From Niabella sp. (GTDB lineage Bacteria > Bacteroidota > Bacteroidia > Chitinophagales > Chitinophagaceae), in contig JAGIAT010000001.1 in the NCBI GenBank assembly GCA_017744715.1, forward strand, positions 682,001 to 746,000: a DNA stretch of 64,000 nucleotides. The letters run 5' to 3'. Position numbers and translations under genes: made by a program. Shown here in pieces: positions 24,908 through 33,567 of this stretch (the stretch's first letter is position 1; every line of letters begins with the position of its first letter). Below the pieces are notes generated by a model. It made no database searches. It was given only the letters and a program-made list of their open reading frames with translations, and was not told the DNA's origin.

Positions 24908-26218
24908 TCATTTCTGCACTCTTCTGATATCTGCTCCCAGGGCCTGCAACCGCGTATCGATCTGCTGGTATCCCCGGTCGATCTGCTCAATATTCTGGAT
25001 GGTGCTTTTGCCTTCTGCGCTGAGTGCTGCAATTAACAATGCCACACCGGCGCGGATATCCGGGCTGCTCATGGTAATGCCCCGGAGCTTCCGTTCACGG
25101 CCCAGTCCGATGACTACTGCACGGTGCGGATCGCAAAGAATGATCTGGGCGCCCATATCGATGAGTTTATCTACAAAAAAGAGGCGGCTCTCAAACATTT
25201 TCTGATGGATGAGCACACTGCCATGTGCCTGTATGGCTGTTACCAGCACAATGCTCAGCAGGTCTGGTGTAAAGCCCGGCCAGGGATGATCGTAAATGGT
25301 TAACACGCCACCGTCGAAATATTTTTGTATAGTATAACTTTCCTGGGAGGGAATGTGGATATCGTCTCCCTTGATTTCGAGCTGGATGCCCAGCTGTTCA
25401 AACCGGTTGGGGATCACACCCAGGTCCGGGACGCTTACATTTTTGATGAGGATATCGCTCTGTGTCATGGCGGCCAGGCCGATAAAAGAGCCGATCTCGA
25501 TCATGTCCGGCAGGATCGTGTGTTCGGTACCGGCCAGATAGTCCACGCCTTCAATCGTAAGCAGGTTGCTGCCAATGCCGTTGATCTTTGCGCCCATCCG
25601 GTTAAGCATTTTACAAAGCTGCTGCAGGTAGGGTTCGCAGGCGGCATTATAGATGGTCGTAGTACCGGTAGCCATCGTAGCGGCCATTACCACGTTGGCC
25701 GTACCGGTAACCGAAGGCTCATCCAGTAACATATACGTGCCCTTCAGCTCTTTTGCGGAAAGGTGAAAGAAGCCGTCTGCTTCATTATGATTGATGTTGA
25801 TGCCAAATTTTTCAAAGCCGATCACATGGGTATCCAGCCTGCGGCGCCCGATCTGGTCACCACCGGGCTTTGGAATAAATGCCTTTTTATAACGCGCCAG
25901 CATCGCACCCGCCAGCATTACCGAGCCGCGCAGTTTGCCGCTTTTTTTACGGAACGCCTCACTGTGCAGGTAATCGATGTTTACGTCCTTTGCACGGAAA
26001 ATGCAGGTGCTGCGGTCAACCCGGTTCACCTCCACATTCATTTCCGCCAGCAGCTCGATGAGCAGGTTTACATCGAGGATATCCGGGATGTTCCTGATCG
26101 TTACCTCCTCCGGAGTCAGCAATACCGCACAAATAATCTGCAACGCCTCATTTTTGGCACCCTGCGGGTGAATCTCCCCCTTTAAACGGTTTCCGCCCCG
26201 GACTTCAAATACGTTCAT
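24908..26218 (-). CDS. murA: UDP-N-acetylglucosamine 1-carboxyvinyltransferase
   Basis: 436 residues, full length. MurA adds enolpyruvate from PEP to UDP-GlcNAc, the first committed step of peptidoglycan synthesis. The fold blocks are all visible: VRGGNRLKGEIHPQGAKNEA, LRGSVMLAGAMLARY, the loop PKPGGDQIGRRRLDTHVIGF, and LRAGVA-like DIRAGVALLIAALSAEGKS. The active-site loop has Asp121 where E. coli has Cys115, the residue hit by fosfomycin; see findings. Followed after 10 bases by murI, a sensible cell-wall operon. Confidence 0.96.
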   Translation of the reverse strand: MNVFEVRGGNRLKGEIHPQGAKNEALQIICAVLLTPEEVTIRNIPDILDVNLLIELLAEMNVEVNRVDRSTCIFRAKDVNIDYLHSEAFRKKSGKLRGSVMLAGAMLARYKKAFIPKPGGDQIGRRRLDTHVIGFEKFGININHNEADGFFHLSAKELKGTYMLLDEPSVTGTANVVMAATMATGTTTIYNAACEPYLQQLCKMLNRMGAKINGIGSNLLTIEGVDYLAGTEHTILPDMIEIGSFIGLAAMTQSDILIKNVSVPDLGVIPNRFEQLGIQLEIKGDDIHIPSQESYTIQKYFDGGVLTIYDHPWPGFTPDLLSIVLVTAIQAHGSVLIHQKMFESRLFFVDKLIDMGAQIILCDPHRAVVIGLGRERKLRGITMSSPDIRAGVALLIAALSAEGKSTIQNIEQIDRGYQQIDTRLQALGADIRRVQK

Positions 26219-26242
26219 TATGTTTGAATATTAATTTGTGGG

Positions 26243-26250
26243 CGAAGATA
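26243..26250 (-). promoter_or_regulatory. possible -7 box of murA-murI
   Basis: Minus strand TATCTTCG, one mismatch from TAnnTTTG, 25 bases before the murA start. No -33 element seen. Confidence 0.3.
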
Positions 26251-26275
26251 GCCTAATACCCTTGTTCTTTTTTAT

Positions 26276-27511
26276 CTATCCGGCTGCTTTTAACTGAAAA
26301 TTCCGGATGAAACCGATACCGGAGAAATTTACCTGGATGCCTACGATCTGACCGATGTCTTTTTCAAACCGGCCGGTATAGGCAGCTTTGCCGTTTACCA
26401 TTATTTGAATGTGCTGATTCCGGACTTCGCATTGAAATGGCACCGGTTTTGCAAAATCAACACCAAATGCAGACAGATCGTTGGTGCGTCCTTCAATGGG
26501 CTTTTCGCCCAGCATCATATTTAATTCGCCGGCACAGCCCGGTTTACCAAGTGGAATCAACAAATAACCATCCGTGCCCAGTACAAGGATATTGGTTTGA
26601 AGACAAGGGGCATTGTTTCCCTTGTAGGTGTTTTGCAAATCCAGGCTCAAAAGAAAGTGATTGCTGCTGATATTGAAATTACGGTTCACATTTGCCAGCA
26701 TCAATACCGGAGCCGCTTTATCCTGTTCCAGATTCAGATTGTCCAGGTCCTGCTGACCAATGCCGGTTTGACCGGGAATATGCTGCAGCCGGTCTGTTAC
26801 ATAAAGGGGCGCGGGCTCCTGGCGGAGGGCCCCCATCCATCCGCCGGATTCGATGATGAGGTCATGTTCCTTTACGATGGAATCATTCAAAATCAATTTG
26901 GCCTTGTAAACGCCGGGCATATAATATGTACTGGTATAGGTGTGCCGGTTTTTATCTACCCTGAATCTTCTTTTAGGATCCCAGCTTTGCTGGATGAAAA
27001 CGCTGTCGGCATTGGAATGTGTGGCATCATATTCAAAAATGACCGTGTTGGGCACCCCAAGGGTGACCGGTTTGCTGGAAAAGCGAAGCTGCCCAAAGGT
27101 TAACAGGCTGCCGGGCTTGTGCACAAAAATGGAACCGATAAACAGCGAGGCTCCGGCAAGCGCCAGTACCAGGAGCGCGATTTTGAAGGGCCGTCTTTTT
27201 TTGAGAGGGGGAGCGGACATTTCGGGCGCCGGCTGCCGGGAAATTTCCGAAGCGGTAAACGTACGCCAGCTGTCAAAGCCTGCAAAACGGGCCAATGCAT
27301 CGAGCGTGCTTAAATTAGGTTTGCTGTTATACTGTACCTTGCCCCAGATGCGCTTGAGCGTACTGGCACTTAAAACCACCCCGGTCACTTCAAAGATCCG
27401 GTCGCCCAGGTTCTCAAAATCCTGGTTCTGCCATTCAGCAGCATCGCCCCAACCCAGTTTTTCCTCAATGAGTTTCCGGCATTTTTCCAAAAACGGTTGT
27501 TTGTTGGTCAT
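26276..27511 (-). CDS. membrane-tethered HTH-like sensor with PKD-like and LamG-like ectodomain
   Basis: 411 residues. Residues 1-90 form a cytoplasmic domain with a typical Bacteroidota pattern (GVVLSASTLKRIWGKVQY, STLDALARFAGFDSWRTF), thought to be DNA-binding-like. A basic stretch and one membrane helix follow (KKRRPFKIALLVLALAGASL, to about residue 130). The outer part begins with a PKD/Ig-like segment (VTLGVPNTVIFEYDA, YYMPGVYKAKLILND). The last 170 residues look like a concanavalin/LamG-like domain ending IMVNGKAAYTG...GFIRNFQL. The two exported proteins encoded divergently just upstream carry similar domains, so the sensor may recognise the same ligand. Function inferred from layout. 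Confidence 0.75.
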   Translation of the reverse strand: MTNKQPFLEKCRKLIEEKLGWGDAAEWQNQDFENLGDRIFEVTGVVLSASTLKRIWGKVQYNSKPNLSTLDALARFAGFDSWRTFTASEISRQPAPEMSAPPLKKRRPFKIALLVLALAGASLFIGSIFVHKPGSLLTFGQLRFSSKPVTLGVPNTVIFEYDATHSNADSVFIQQSWDPKRRFRVDKNRHTYTSTYYMPGVYKAKLILNDSIVKEHDLIIESGGWMGALRQEPAPLYVTDRLQHIPGQTGIGQQDLDNLNLEQDKAAPVLMLANVNRNFNISSNHFLLSLDLQNTYKGNNAPCLQTNILVLGTDGYLLIPLGKPGCAGELNMMLGEKPIEGRTNDLSAFGVDFAKPVPFQCEVRNQHIQIMVNGKAAYTGRFEKDIGQIVGIQVNFSGIGFIRNFQLKAAG

Positions 27512-27655
27512 TTTTTAATCGTGATCGGCCTTGAACAAACTTGAACAGGCTATGAATTTACAATTTATTAAACGGGAAACAATTTTAAGTCTGATCCCGG
27601 GTATAAAATTTTGTAAACATATCTCCCTTTTTTTTACATAAAACAATTTAAATCG

Positions 27656-28786
27656 ATGAAAAAAGTGTTATCAGCGATGCTCTGTTTCCTGGGGGCCACA
27701 ACAAATATATCGGGTCAAAAAAACGGGACGAAGCCATTAACGGATCTGCTTCAGCCCCAATATTGGGTTTTTGAACCGGGTGCGGCGGCGTTCTCCGGAA
27801 CCGGTGCGCAGGCGGCGATGACGATTATGGAAAACGGGAAAGTGATCCGGTTAAAGGATCTGGCATTCACCAACGGGGTAATCGAGTATGATGTGCAATT
27901 GCAGGAGCGGGGCTTTGCCAGTATTTATTTCAGGATGAAGGATCTGCAGGAAACCGAATGCTTTTACCTGCGGGGCGGTCGGGCCGGCAACCCGGTGGCC
28001 ATGGATGCCGTTCAGTATGCGCCTTTTTTAAAAGGAGTAAATCTTTGGGATCTGCTGCCGCAATACCAGGCAGCAGCGGATCTGTATCCTGACCGGTCCA
28101 ATCATATTAAACTGGTGATATCGGGTAAAAAAATGCAGGCCTATGTAAATGACCGGCAACAACCGGTGTTGCAGGTTCCTCAATTGGAAGGAAACACCGG
28201 TACAGGTACCATCGCCTTCGATGGTAAAGTAACGATCCGTAATTTAAAAATAAGAAAGGAGGATACGGAAGGGTTAACGCCGGAGGCCGGAATGGACATC
28301 ACGATGAATGATCCGCGCTACCTGCGGAAATGGATGGCCAGTAAACCGGTTGATTTTGCCGCGGGCCGGGACATTACTATAAAAAATTTGCCGGATAGTA
28401 TGGAGCAATGGCAGTCGGTGGCAGCAGAGCGGGGCGGCCTGGTGAATCTGACCCGGTCCTTCGGCGGCGGTCAGTTTCTAAACCGGCAATTGATCTGGCT
28501 GAAAGTGGTGTTAATGGCGCAGGGTGCGCAACGGCAAATCATGGACCTTGGATTTAGTGATGAGGTTTGGGTATTCCTGAACGGAAAGATGGTGTATGTA
28601 GATAAAAATCTTTACCCCGAAGGGCTGCGTAAAAAGCCGGATGGACGCCTTTCTATTGAGAATGCCAGCTTTTTGCTTCCATTGCAAGCCGGAAACAATG
28701 AACTGCTGATAGGCATTGCCAATAATTTTTATGGCTGGGGCATCATCGCCCGGCTGGAATCGATGGATGGAATCACGATTAAATAA
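27656..28786 (+). CDS. secreted protein with LamG-like (DUF1080-like) domain
   Basis: 376 residues with signal peptide (ending NISGQ). Residues about 40-210 resemble the concanavalin-fold domain also found in 3-keto-disaccharide hydrolases: FTNGVIEYDVQLQERGFASI, YFRMKD, then KLVISGKKMQAYVNDRQQPV and GTIAFDGKVTIRNLKI. The C-terminal part (EVWVFLNGKMVYVDKN, LPLQAGNNELLIGIANNF) looks like a galactose-binding-type beta-sandwich. It is divergent from the membrane sensor (145-base gap) and heads a run of three exported proteins. Likely a carbohydrate-binding or hydrolytic role; no catalytic residues recognised. Confidence 0.72.
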   Translation: MKKVLSAMLCFLGATTNISGQKNGTKPLTDLLQPQYWVFEPGAAAFSGTGAQAAMTIMENGKVIRLKDLAFTNGVIEYDVQLQERGFASIYFRMKDLQETECFYLRGGRAGNPVAMDAVQYAPFLKGVNLWDLLPQYQAAADLYPDRSNHIKLVISGKKMQAYVNDRQQPVLQVPQLEGNTGTGTIAFDGKVTIRNLKIRKEDTEGLTPEAGMDITMNDPRYLRKWMASKPVDFAAGRDITIKNLPDSMEQWQSVAAERGGLVNLTRSFGGGQFLNRQLIWLKVVLMAQGAQRQIMDLGFSDEVWVFLNGKMVYVDKNLYPEGLRKKPDGRLSIENASFLLPLQAGNNELLIGIANNFYGWGIIARLESMDGITIK

Positions 28787-28824
28787 CCGGCGTACTTTTT
28801 ATTAATATACCATTTAAATAGTTG

Positions 28825-29871
28825 ATGATGAAACGAATAATTGCGATTGCGATCCTGTTTTTGCTGTGTGCCCATCTATCCCGTGCACAGGTTTTTATTG
28901 TGGACCCGTTAAAAGGCAGCGATGAAGCCAGCGGAAGTGTGGCAGCGCCTTTTAAAAGTTTGAAAAAAGCTGCGGCGGTTGCGGCGGAATATGATGGTGG
29001 TGATACGGTTCGCATCCGGTTGTTGCCCGGACTATATACGTTGGAGGATAAGATTGTCATTACCCGGAAACAAAGCACCCGCCATCCGGGATCGGCATAT
29101 CTGATCGAGGCATCGGTGCTGCCGGATGACCCGTTATGGACACCCGCCAAAATGCCGGTTATCCAGTCGGTATCCCCCAATAATTCAACGGTACAATTTC
29201 CGCATGCGTCCGGTTTTATTGCTGCAACAGACGGGGTGATCATTAAAGGGCTGAAGTTTTTAGGAAATGCAAATCCTGAAACCAGGTATTATTATCCCGT
29301 AGCAAGAGAAGATACTATATATAAAGGACTGGATATTGCACAGTGTTACTTTATTGGCGAACGGAATTCGGCACCCATACAGGGGGCTGTTTGGGCGCAT
29401 GGAGCCGGTATCAACGTAAGCCATTGTATCTTTTATGGCTGCAAAAATGCATTGCTGTTGTTTAAGGCCATAAGCAATTTCTCTGTTACTCATTCCATTA
29501 TTGTGGGTGCTTATGAAGCGGCCGTTTGGTTTGGGCCTTTTACTGCGCCGTTTGTCTTCCGGGATAATATCGTGTCTGATTGTAATTTTTTCTGGCTGCG
29601 GCCCGAAGGCACCGATCCTGCGTATGTTTTTAGCAATTCCGTTATCGCGAATAATAAGCACTATGCCGGAGTATATCGGAATACTGGTGGATTGGCCGCT
29701 GTTGATAACAACAACTTTAAAGAGAATCATATCCGGAAGACCGCTACCGTAATATTAAACGAAGTAGGGACGGAGGGGCTGCAGAAGGGATACCTGAACC
29801 TTTCCGCGCAATCGGACGGATCCGATATTGATGCGGGTATTTTTCGCAACAGGGCGGCGGAGCGGAAGTAA
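28825..29871 (+). CDS. secreted right-handed beta-helix protein
   Basis: 348 residues from ATG 28825 (MMKRIIAIAIL); another ATG follows directly, and both give the same signal peptide ending SRAQ. The body reads FIVDPLKGSDEASGSVAAPF then KSLKKAAAVAA, the usual opening of pectate-lyase-like beta-helix proteins, followed by rungs such as GVIIKGLKFLGNA, INVSHCIFYGCKNALLL and FSVTHSIIVG. Such proteins bind or cleave polysaccharides. No catalytic triad of a known lyase was seen. It lies 38 bases after the LamG-like gene, in the same direction. Confidence 0.75.
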   Translation: MMKRIIAIAILFLLCAHLSRAQVFIVDPLKGSDEASGSVAAPFKSLKKAAAVAAEYDGGDTVRIRLLPGLYTLEDKIVITRKQSTRHPGSAYLIEASVLPDDPLWTPAKMPVIQSVSPNNSTVQFPHASGFIAATDGVIIKGLKFLGNANPETRYYYPVAREDTIYKGLDIAQCYFIGERNSAPIQGAVWAHGAGINVSHCIFYGCKNALLLFKAISNFSVTHSIIVGAYEAAVWFGPFTAPFVFRDNIVSDCNFFWLRPEGTDPAYVFSNSVIANNKHYAGVYRNTGGLAAVDNNNFKENHIRKTATVILNEVGTEGLQKGYLNLSAQSDGSDIDAGIFRNRAAERK

Positions 29872-29937
29872 AAAGCCGGCAATGATCCTCGCTGATACCC
29901 ACTTAAATTTTAATTAATAAATGAATAATCGAACGTT

Positions 29938-30582
29938 ATGCTGAAAACATTTGTATTGATCCCGCTTGCATTTTTTGTCGTATACGCTCAGGGACAACCT
30001 GTAGGGGGATTAAGACCTGACCTGGAAAAGTTGACCGTTTTTAACCGGGATGCGATGCGGCTAAAGGATTCAACCGGTAAGAAAATTCTTTACCTGAATG
30101 CTAAAGACAATTATGGAGTAGCCTGGCTAACAGGTTATCAGCTGGACAATGGCATTCTTGAGTTTGATGTAAAGGGAAGGGATATATTGCAGCGAAGTTT
30201 TGTGGGCATTGCCTTTCATGGCTTAAATGACAGTACGATGGAGGTGATCTATTTCCGCCCGTTTAATTTCCAGGCAACTGATACCGTTCGCAGAAGCCAC
30301 TCCGTCCAGTATATTTCATTGCCGGACCATGACTGGGAAAAACTCAGGGCCGAGCATCCGAATCTATATGAACAGGCGCTCAAATATCCTCCTCAACCAG
30401 ATGCATGGTTCCATGTACGCGTGGTTATTGATCACGCAAAAGTAAGTGTGTTTGTAAACGATCGCCCCGAGCCAGGCCTGGTGGTAACACGGTTAAGCAA
30501 CCGAAGTGGAGGCCGTATTGGTTTTTGGACCGGTCACCAGTCGGACGGCGCTTTTGCAAACCTTAAAATGATCATAAAATAA
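29938..30582 (+). CDS. secreted single-domain LamG-like protein
   Basis: 214 residues with signal peptide (ending AQGQ). One concanavalin-like domain: YQLDNGILEFDVKGRDIL, SFVGIAFHG, VIYFRPFNF, WFHVRVVIDHAKVSVFVND and RIGFWTGHQSDGAFANLKM. It shares the last blocks with the LamG-like protein at 27656 and with the ectodomain of the sensor at 26276. It is the third gene of this run and converges with the nuclease gene 29 bases beyond. Function unknown; binding of a glycan or similar ligand is plausible. Confidence 0.75.
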   Translation: MLKTFVLIPLAFFVVYAQGQPVGGLRPDLEKLTVFNRDAMRLKDSTGKKILYLNAKDNYGVAWLTGYQLDNGILEFDVKGRDILQRSFVGIAFHGLNDSTMEVIYFRPFNFQATDTVRRSHSVQYISLPDHDWEKLRAEHPNLYEQALKYPPQPDAWFHVRVVIDHAKVSVFVNDRPEPGLVVTRLSNRSGGRIGFWTGHQSDGAFANLKMIIK

Positions 30583-30611
30583 AATCAGGGATCTGACCGG
30601 TATGGCGCTGA

Positions 30612-31667
30612 TTATTCCAGCAGCCGGTTGTTTTCGATGCGTTCGCGGGCTTTTATAAGGATGTGATGTATTTTCTTTTCCAATTCTTTTCTGGGAGGTA
30701 ACTCGGTCCAGTATTCCGCCACCATAATGCCGTCCTTATGCATTTCCAGTAATTCGATCTGTTCACGACTGCTTTCCGTACAAAGAATCAGACCAACCGG
30801 AGGAAGCTCACCTTCCTGCCTTTCGTGTTTACCCAACCACCGGAGATAAAGCTCCATTTGTCCTTTATGTTTGGCTTCAAATTTTCCGAGCTTCAGTTCT
30901 ATGGCTACCAGTCGTTTTAAAACCCGGTGATAAAACAGGAGGTCCAGGTAAAAGTCTTCCCCGTCAATGATCATTCTTTTCCGGCGATCAATAAAAGCAA
31001 AACCGCTTCCCAACTCAAGGATGAAAGTTTCCAGTTCTTTTAAAATAGCGGCTTCTAAATCTTTTTCCAGGTAGGTATTTTGAAGGCCAAGAAAATCCAG
31101 GAAGTAAGGGTCTTTGAAATTGTTTTGAAGCGCCGGATGATTGCTGGTATTCTGCAAATTGGCAATGGTTGTACGTTCATATTCCTTAGTAGCTATTTGA
31201 TGACGCAATGCCCTTACACTCAATACATTGTTGGCTGTTATGCGGGCGTAATACCGTTTTGCTTCCGGGTCTTTCAGTGGTAATAATACCAGGATATGCG
31301 ACCAGCTCAATTGTCGTGACGCCGTCACGACAATTTCCTCAGAGGGGTATTGTTCTGCAAACTGCAGCATTCTGCGCAGGTTTTTTTCTTCAAAATTGCG
31401 GCCGTAGCGGGCTTTTAATTGTGCCGCTAATGCAGGCACGATTTGCCTGCCATAACCGGCACGCCTGTTTTGGAGGATGTCTTCATTGATGCGCTTGCCA
31501 ATATGCCAAAAAAGCATCGTAAGGGCACTGTTCGCCTGCTGTACAAATTGATGCTGACTTTGATCTATAAGCTGTGAGAGATCGGCAAGTAGCGCCTGTT
31601 CCGGTGATAACCGCTTTTTTGAGGACGTGTTTTTCTCCTTGCTTTGGTTACATGTGATCTTGTTCAT
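30612..31667 (-). CDS. YhcG-type PDDEXK nuclease (DUF1016)
   Basis: 351 residues with both parts of the YhcG family. The N-terminal DUF1016 half reads ALTMLFWHIGKRINEDIL, YGRQIVPALAAQLKARYG, FEEKNLRRMLQFAEQYP and SWSHILVLLPL. The C-terminal nuclease-fold half reads PYFLDFLGLQNTYLEKDLEA, FIDRRKRMIIDGEDFYLDLL and LVAIELKLGKFEAKHKGQM, giving the D...E-x-K catalytic pattern. Members are found near restriction-modification and defence genes and may nick or cut DNA. Here it is alone, converging with the LamG-like gene, with no methylase or helicase nearby, so its job is open. Confidence 0.9.
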   Translation of the reverse strand: MNKITCNQSKEKNTSSKKRLSPEQALLADLSQLIDQSQHQFVQQANSALTMLFWHIGKRINEDILQNRRAGYGRQIVPALAAQLKARYGRNFEEKNLRRMLQFAEQYPSEEIVVTASRQLSWSHILVLLPLKDPEAKRYYARITANNVLSVRALRHQIATKEYERTTIANLQNTSNHPALQNNFKDPYFLDFLGLQNTYLEKDLEAAILKELETFILELGSGFAFIDRRKRMIIDGEDFYLDLLFYHRVLKRLVAIELKLGKFEAKHKGQMELYLRWLGKHERQEGELPPVGLILCTESSREQIELLEMHKDGIMVAEYWTELPPRKELEKKIHHILIKARERIENNRLLE

Positions 31668-31833
31668 AGGTTGTATATAAAAAGCCTTTGCCCGGCGTCT
31701 GTTGTTAAGAAAGACGCTGCTGCTATGAAGATACTACTAAAAAAGCATGGAAAATAATTTTTATATAATGGTGTTCAACGGACTGGCGGGGTCCTCAACG
31801 CAGCGGTGGCTTGGGCAAATATAATGGTTGCAG

Positions 31834-31861
31834 AAGGGACCGGAAAGTACCATGGTCCCTT
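31834..31861 (-). terminator. hairpin terminator after the DUF420 gene
   Basis: AAGGGACC (31834-31841) pairs with GGTCCCTT (31854-31861), 28 bases past the DUF420 stop. The T run on the minus strand is weak. It separates SCO-DUF420 from the nuclease gene. Confidence 0.5.
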
Positions 31862-31888
31862 TTGTAAGATCAAACAGATAGGAATAGT

Positions 31889-32431
31889 TTAATAATACGG
31901 ACTGATCAATATATAGATGATGGGCCCGGTTACGGCTACATAGAACCAGATAGGCCAGGTAATGCGGGCTATTTTCCGGTGCCGGGGATATTCACCAATA
32001 AGGCCCCGGTATGCCGTAAATAGAATAAACGGAAGGATGATGCCCGCAAGCGGGATATGTGTGCCAAGAATAAAATAATAAATAAAGCGGATGGCGCCCG
32101 TACCTCCGAATTTGGTGTCGCCGGCCAGCAGGTGATGCGCAATATAGCTGACCAGGAACAGGATGGAAAGTACCATGGCCACCAGCATCAGCCGTTTATG
32201 CAGAAGGTATTTTCCGTTTTTGGCAGCAAACAGCGCTACTACCAGCAGCACGGCAACTACGGAGTTGATCACAGCATTGGCGAGGGCAAAGATATGTACG
32301 TCAAAACCCGGCTGAATATTCAGTTGTATACGTCCCAGGGCCACTACTACAGCAAATACAATAATGGAAAAGGTATAAATCAGAAGATTGGCCTTCTTGT
32401 CATTTTTGGTCCACGATGATAGGGTCAACAT
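31889..32431 (-). CDS. DUF420 membrane protein
   Basis: 180 residues with about five hydrophobic helices (LLIYTFSIIVFAVVVALG, NAVINSVVAVLLVVALF, LMLVAMVLSILFLVSYIAHH, FILGTHIPLAGIILPFILF, WPIWFYVAVTGPIIYIL). His residues in YIAHHLL and GTHIPLAG and the HKRLM block fit DUF420, a family found near cytochrome oxidase and copper-handling genes. The start overlaps the end of the SCO gene by 32 bases, so the two are translated from one message. A role in oxidase assembly is inferred from this pairing. Confidence 0.85.
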   Translation of the reverse strand: MLTLSSWTKNDKKANLLIYTFSIIVFAVVVALGRIQLNIQPGFDVHIFALANAVINSVVAVLLVVALFAAKNGKYLLHKRLMLVAMVLSILFLVSYIAHHLLAGDTKFGGTGAIRFIYYFILGTHIPLAGIILPFILFTAYRGLIGEYPRHRKIARITWPIWFYVAVTGPIIYILISPYY

Positions 32432-33227
32432 TTTTTTTCTTTTTAAACAGGATCAGGAATAGGCCTACCGCAATGGCAGCCACTAAAAATACAATAGCCA
32501 GGAGATTGAATTGCCCGGAAAGCGCACTCTTTTCGTTGGGATTTTTCTCGAGCGTCAGCAGCACAATATCGCGGGAAATTTTTGCCAGGGAGGCACTATC
32601 GAGTCCGTGATAAAATCCCCGGATCACCCGGCTGCTGTCGATCAGCACAAAATGATCGGTATGAATAAAGCTGGTATCGATGCCTTTTCCATCCACCAGT
32701 CCGATGCGCATATCTTTCAGGGCCAGATCGTAAATGGTCTTTTTATCACCCGTCAGCAGGTCCCATTGCTGGGGATTGATCTGGAACCGGTCGGCCCAGG
32801 CCTTTAGCTGGTGTACGGAGTCCCGTTCGGGATCAATACTGAAAGAGATAAACTGTACATCATTATTGGTACGGTCGCCTACCCGCTCCGAGTTGGTAAT
32901 AGAGCCCTGCAGCCGCTTCATGTTGAGGGTAAGCGGCGGACAGATGGTGGGACAATGCGTAAAAAAGAAATCGGCAATAATGATCTTGCCCCGGTATTTA
33001 TCCAGGGTAACGGTTTCTCCCAGCTGGTTAGTCAGTTTAAAATCGCTGAGGCGATGCCATACCGTATCCGAAACCTTTTTGCCATCCTTCAGCGAGGAGT
33101 TAATGGAGTCCGGAAAATAACGCTGCGGCAATACTACGGCCTGGTCGCTGTAATGCTTGATGATAAAATAGCAGGTGAGCGGTAAAATGATCGCAATGAG
33201 GAGACCGTATATTGCCTTTTTGTTCAA
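32400..33227 (-). CDS. SCO1/SenC family copper chaperone for cytochrome oxidase
   Basis: 275 residues if it starts at TTG 33227, giving MNKKAIYGLLIAIILPLTCY, a clean membrane anchor; the frame remains open to 33347 but that extension has no membrane logic. The thioredoxin-like domain has the copper-binding CPTIC (in FFFTHCPTICPPLT) and the distal His in SFIHTDHFVLID, with SIDPERDSV between them. SCO proteins deliver copper to the CuA centre of cytochrome c oxidase. A second membrane helix closes the protein (LAIVFLVAAIAVGLFLILF). Overlaps the DUF420 gene by 32 bases. Confidence 0.88.
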   Translation of the reverse strand: MNKKAIYGLLIAIILPLTCYFIIKHYSDQAVVLPQRYFPDSINSSLKDGKKVSDTVWHRLSDFKLTNQLGETVTLDKYRGKIIIADFFFTHCPTICPPLTLNMKRLQGSITNSERVGDRTNNDVQFISFSIDPERDSVHQLKAWADRFQINPQQWDLLTGDKKTIYDLALKDMRIGLVDGKGIDTSFIHTDHFVLIDSSRVIRGFYHGLDSASLAKISRDIVLLTLEKNPNEKSALSGQFNLLAIVFLVAAIAVGLFLILFKKKKNVDPIIVDQK

Positions 33228-33394
33228 AACAAAACTAATTAATGATTTCGAGCCGCAAAAGTCGTAAAAAGCTTTTAAAGGCTTCGTTTTTTTAAGAAAT
33301 ATATTTTCTATAGGAAAACGCTTTTGCAACTGTTTTGTTAGCAGCACAGCGGTATAAAATAGTTAAGGACCGGTTAGGCACGCTATATTTAAAT

Positions 33395-33473
33395 GCCATT
33401 GATTCGCAGATGGGCGCCCTGTGCTTCGCAGATTTTAGCGTCAGCGGTCAGGGGAATCCGCGCATCTGCGGCC
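33395..33473. repeat. diverged copy of the inverted-ended repeat
   Basis: Begins GCCATTGATTCGCAGATG and ends CGCATCTGCGGCC, with an internal TTAGCGTCAGCGG. The inner order of blocks matches the tandem pair at 19995-20194 (CGCAGAT, then AGTCAGCG, then ATCTGCGGC). The terminal CGCAGATG and CATCTGCG are inverted. It lies between the SCO gene and the sugar dehydrogenase gene, which are divergent. Confidence 0.5.
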
Positions 33474-33567
33474 ATATCACCGGATGCCATAGTCCTGATT
33501 TTGTGACCAAAACCGCTCCAATTCATAGGATTTGTACTATTTTTAAACTCTCTAAAAAGATCCAACA

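Noticed and set aside
32400..33347. The longer SCO protein start at 33347
   Set aside because: The first 40 residues lack membrane or signal logic, and a promoter-like GACTTTTGCGG lies between it and the TTG at 33227.
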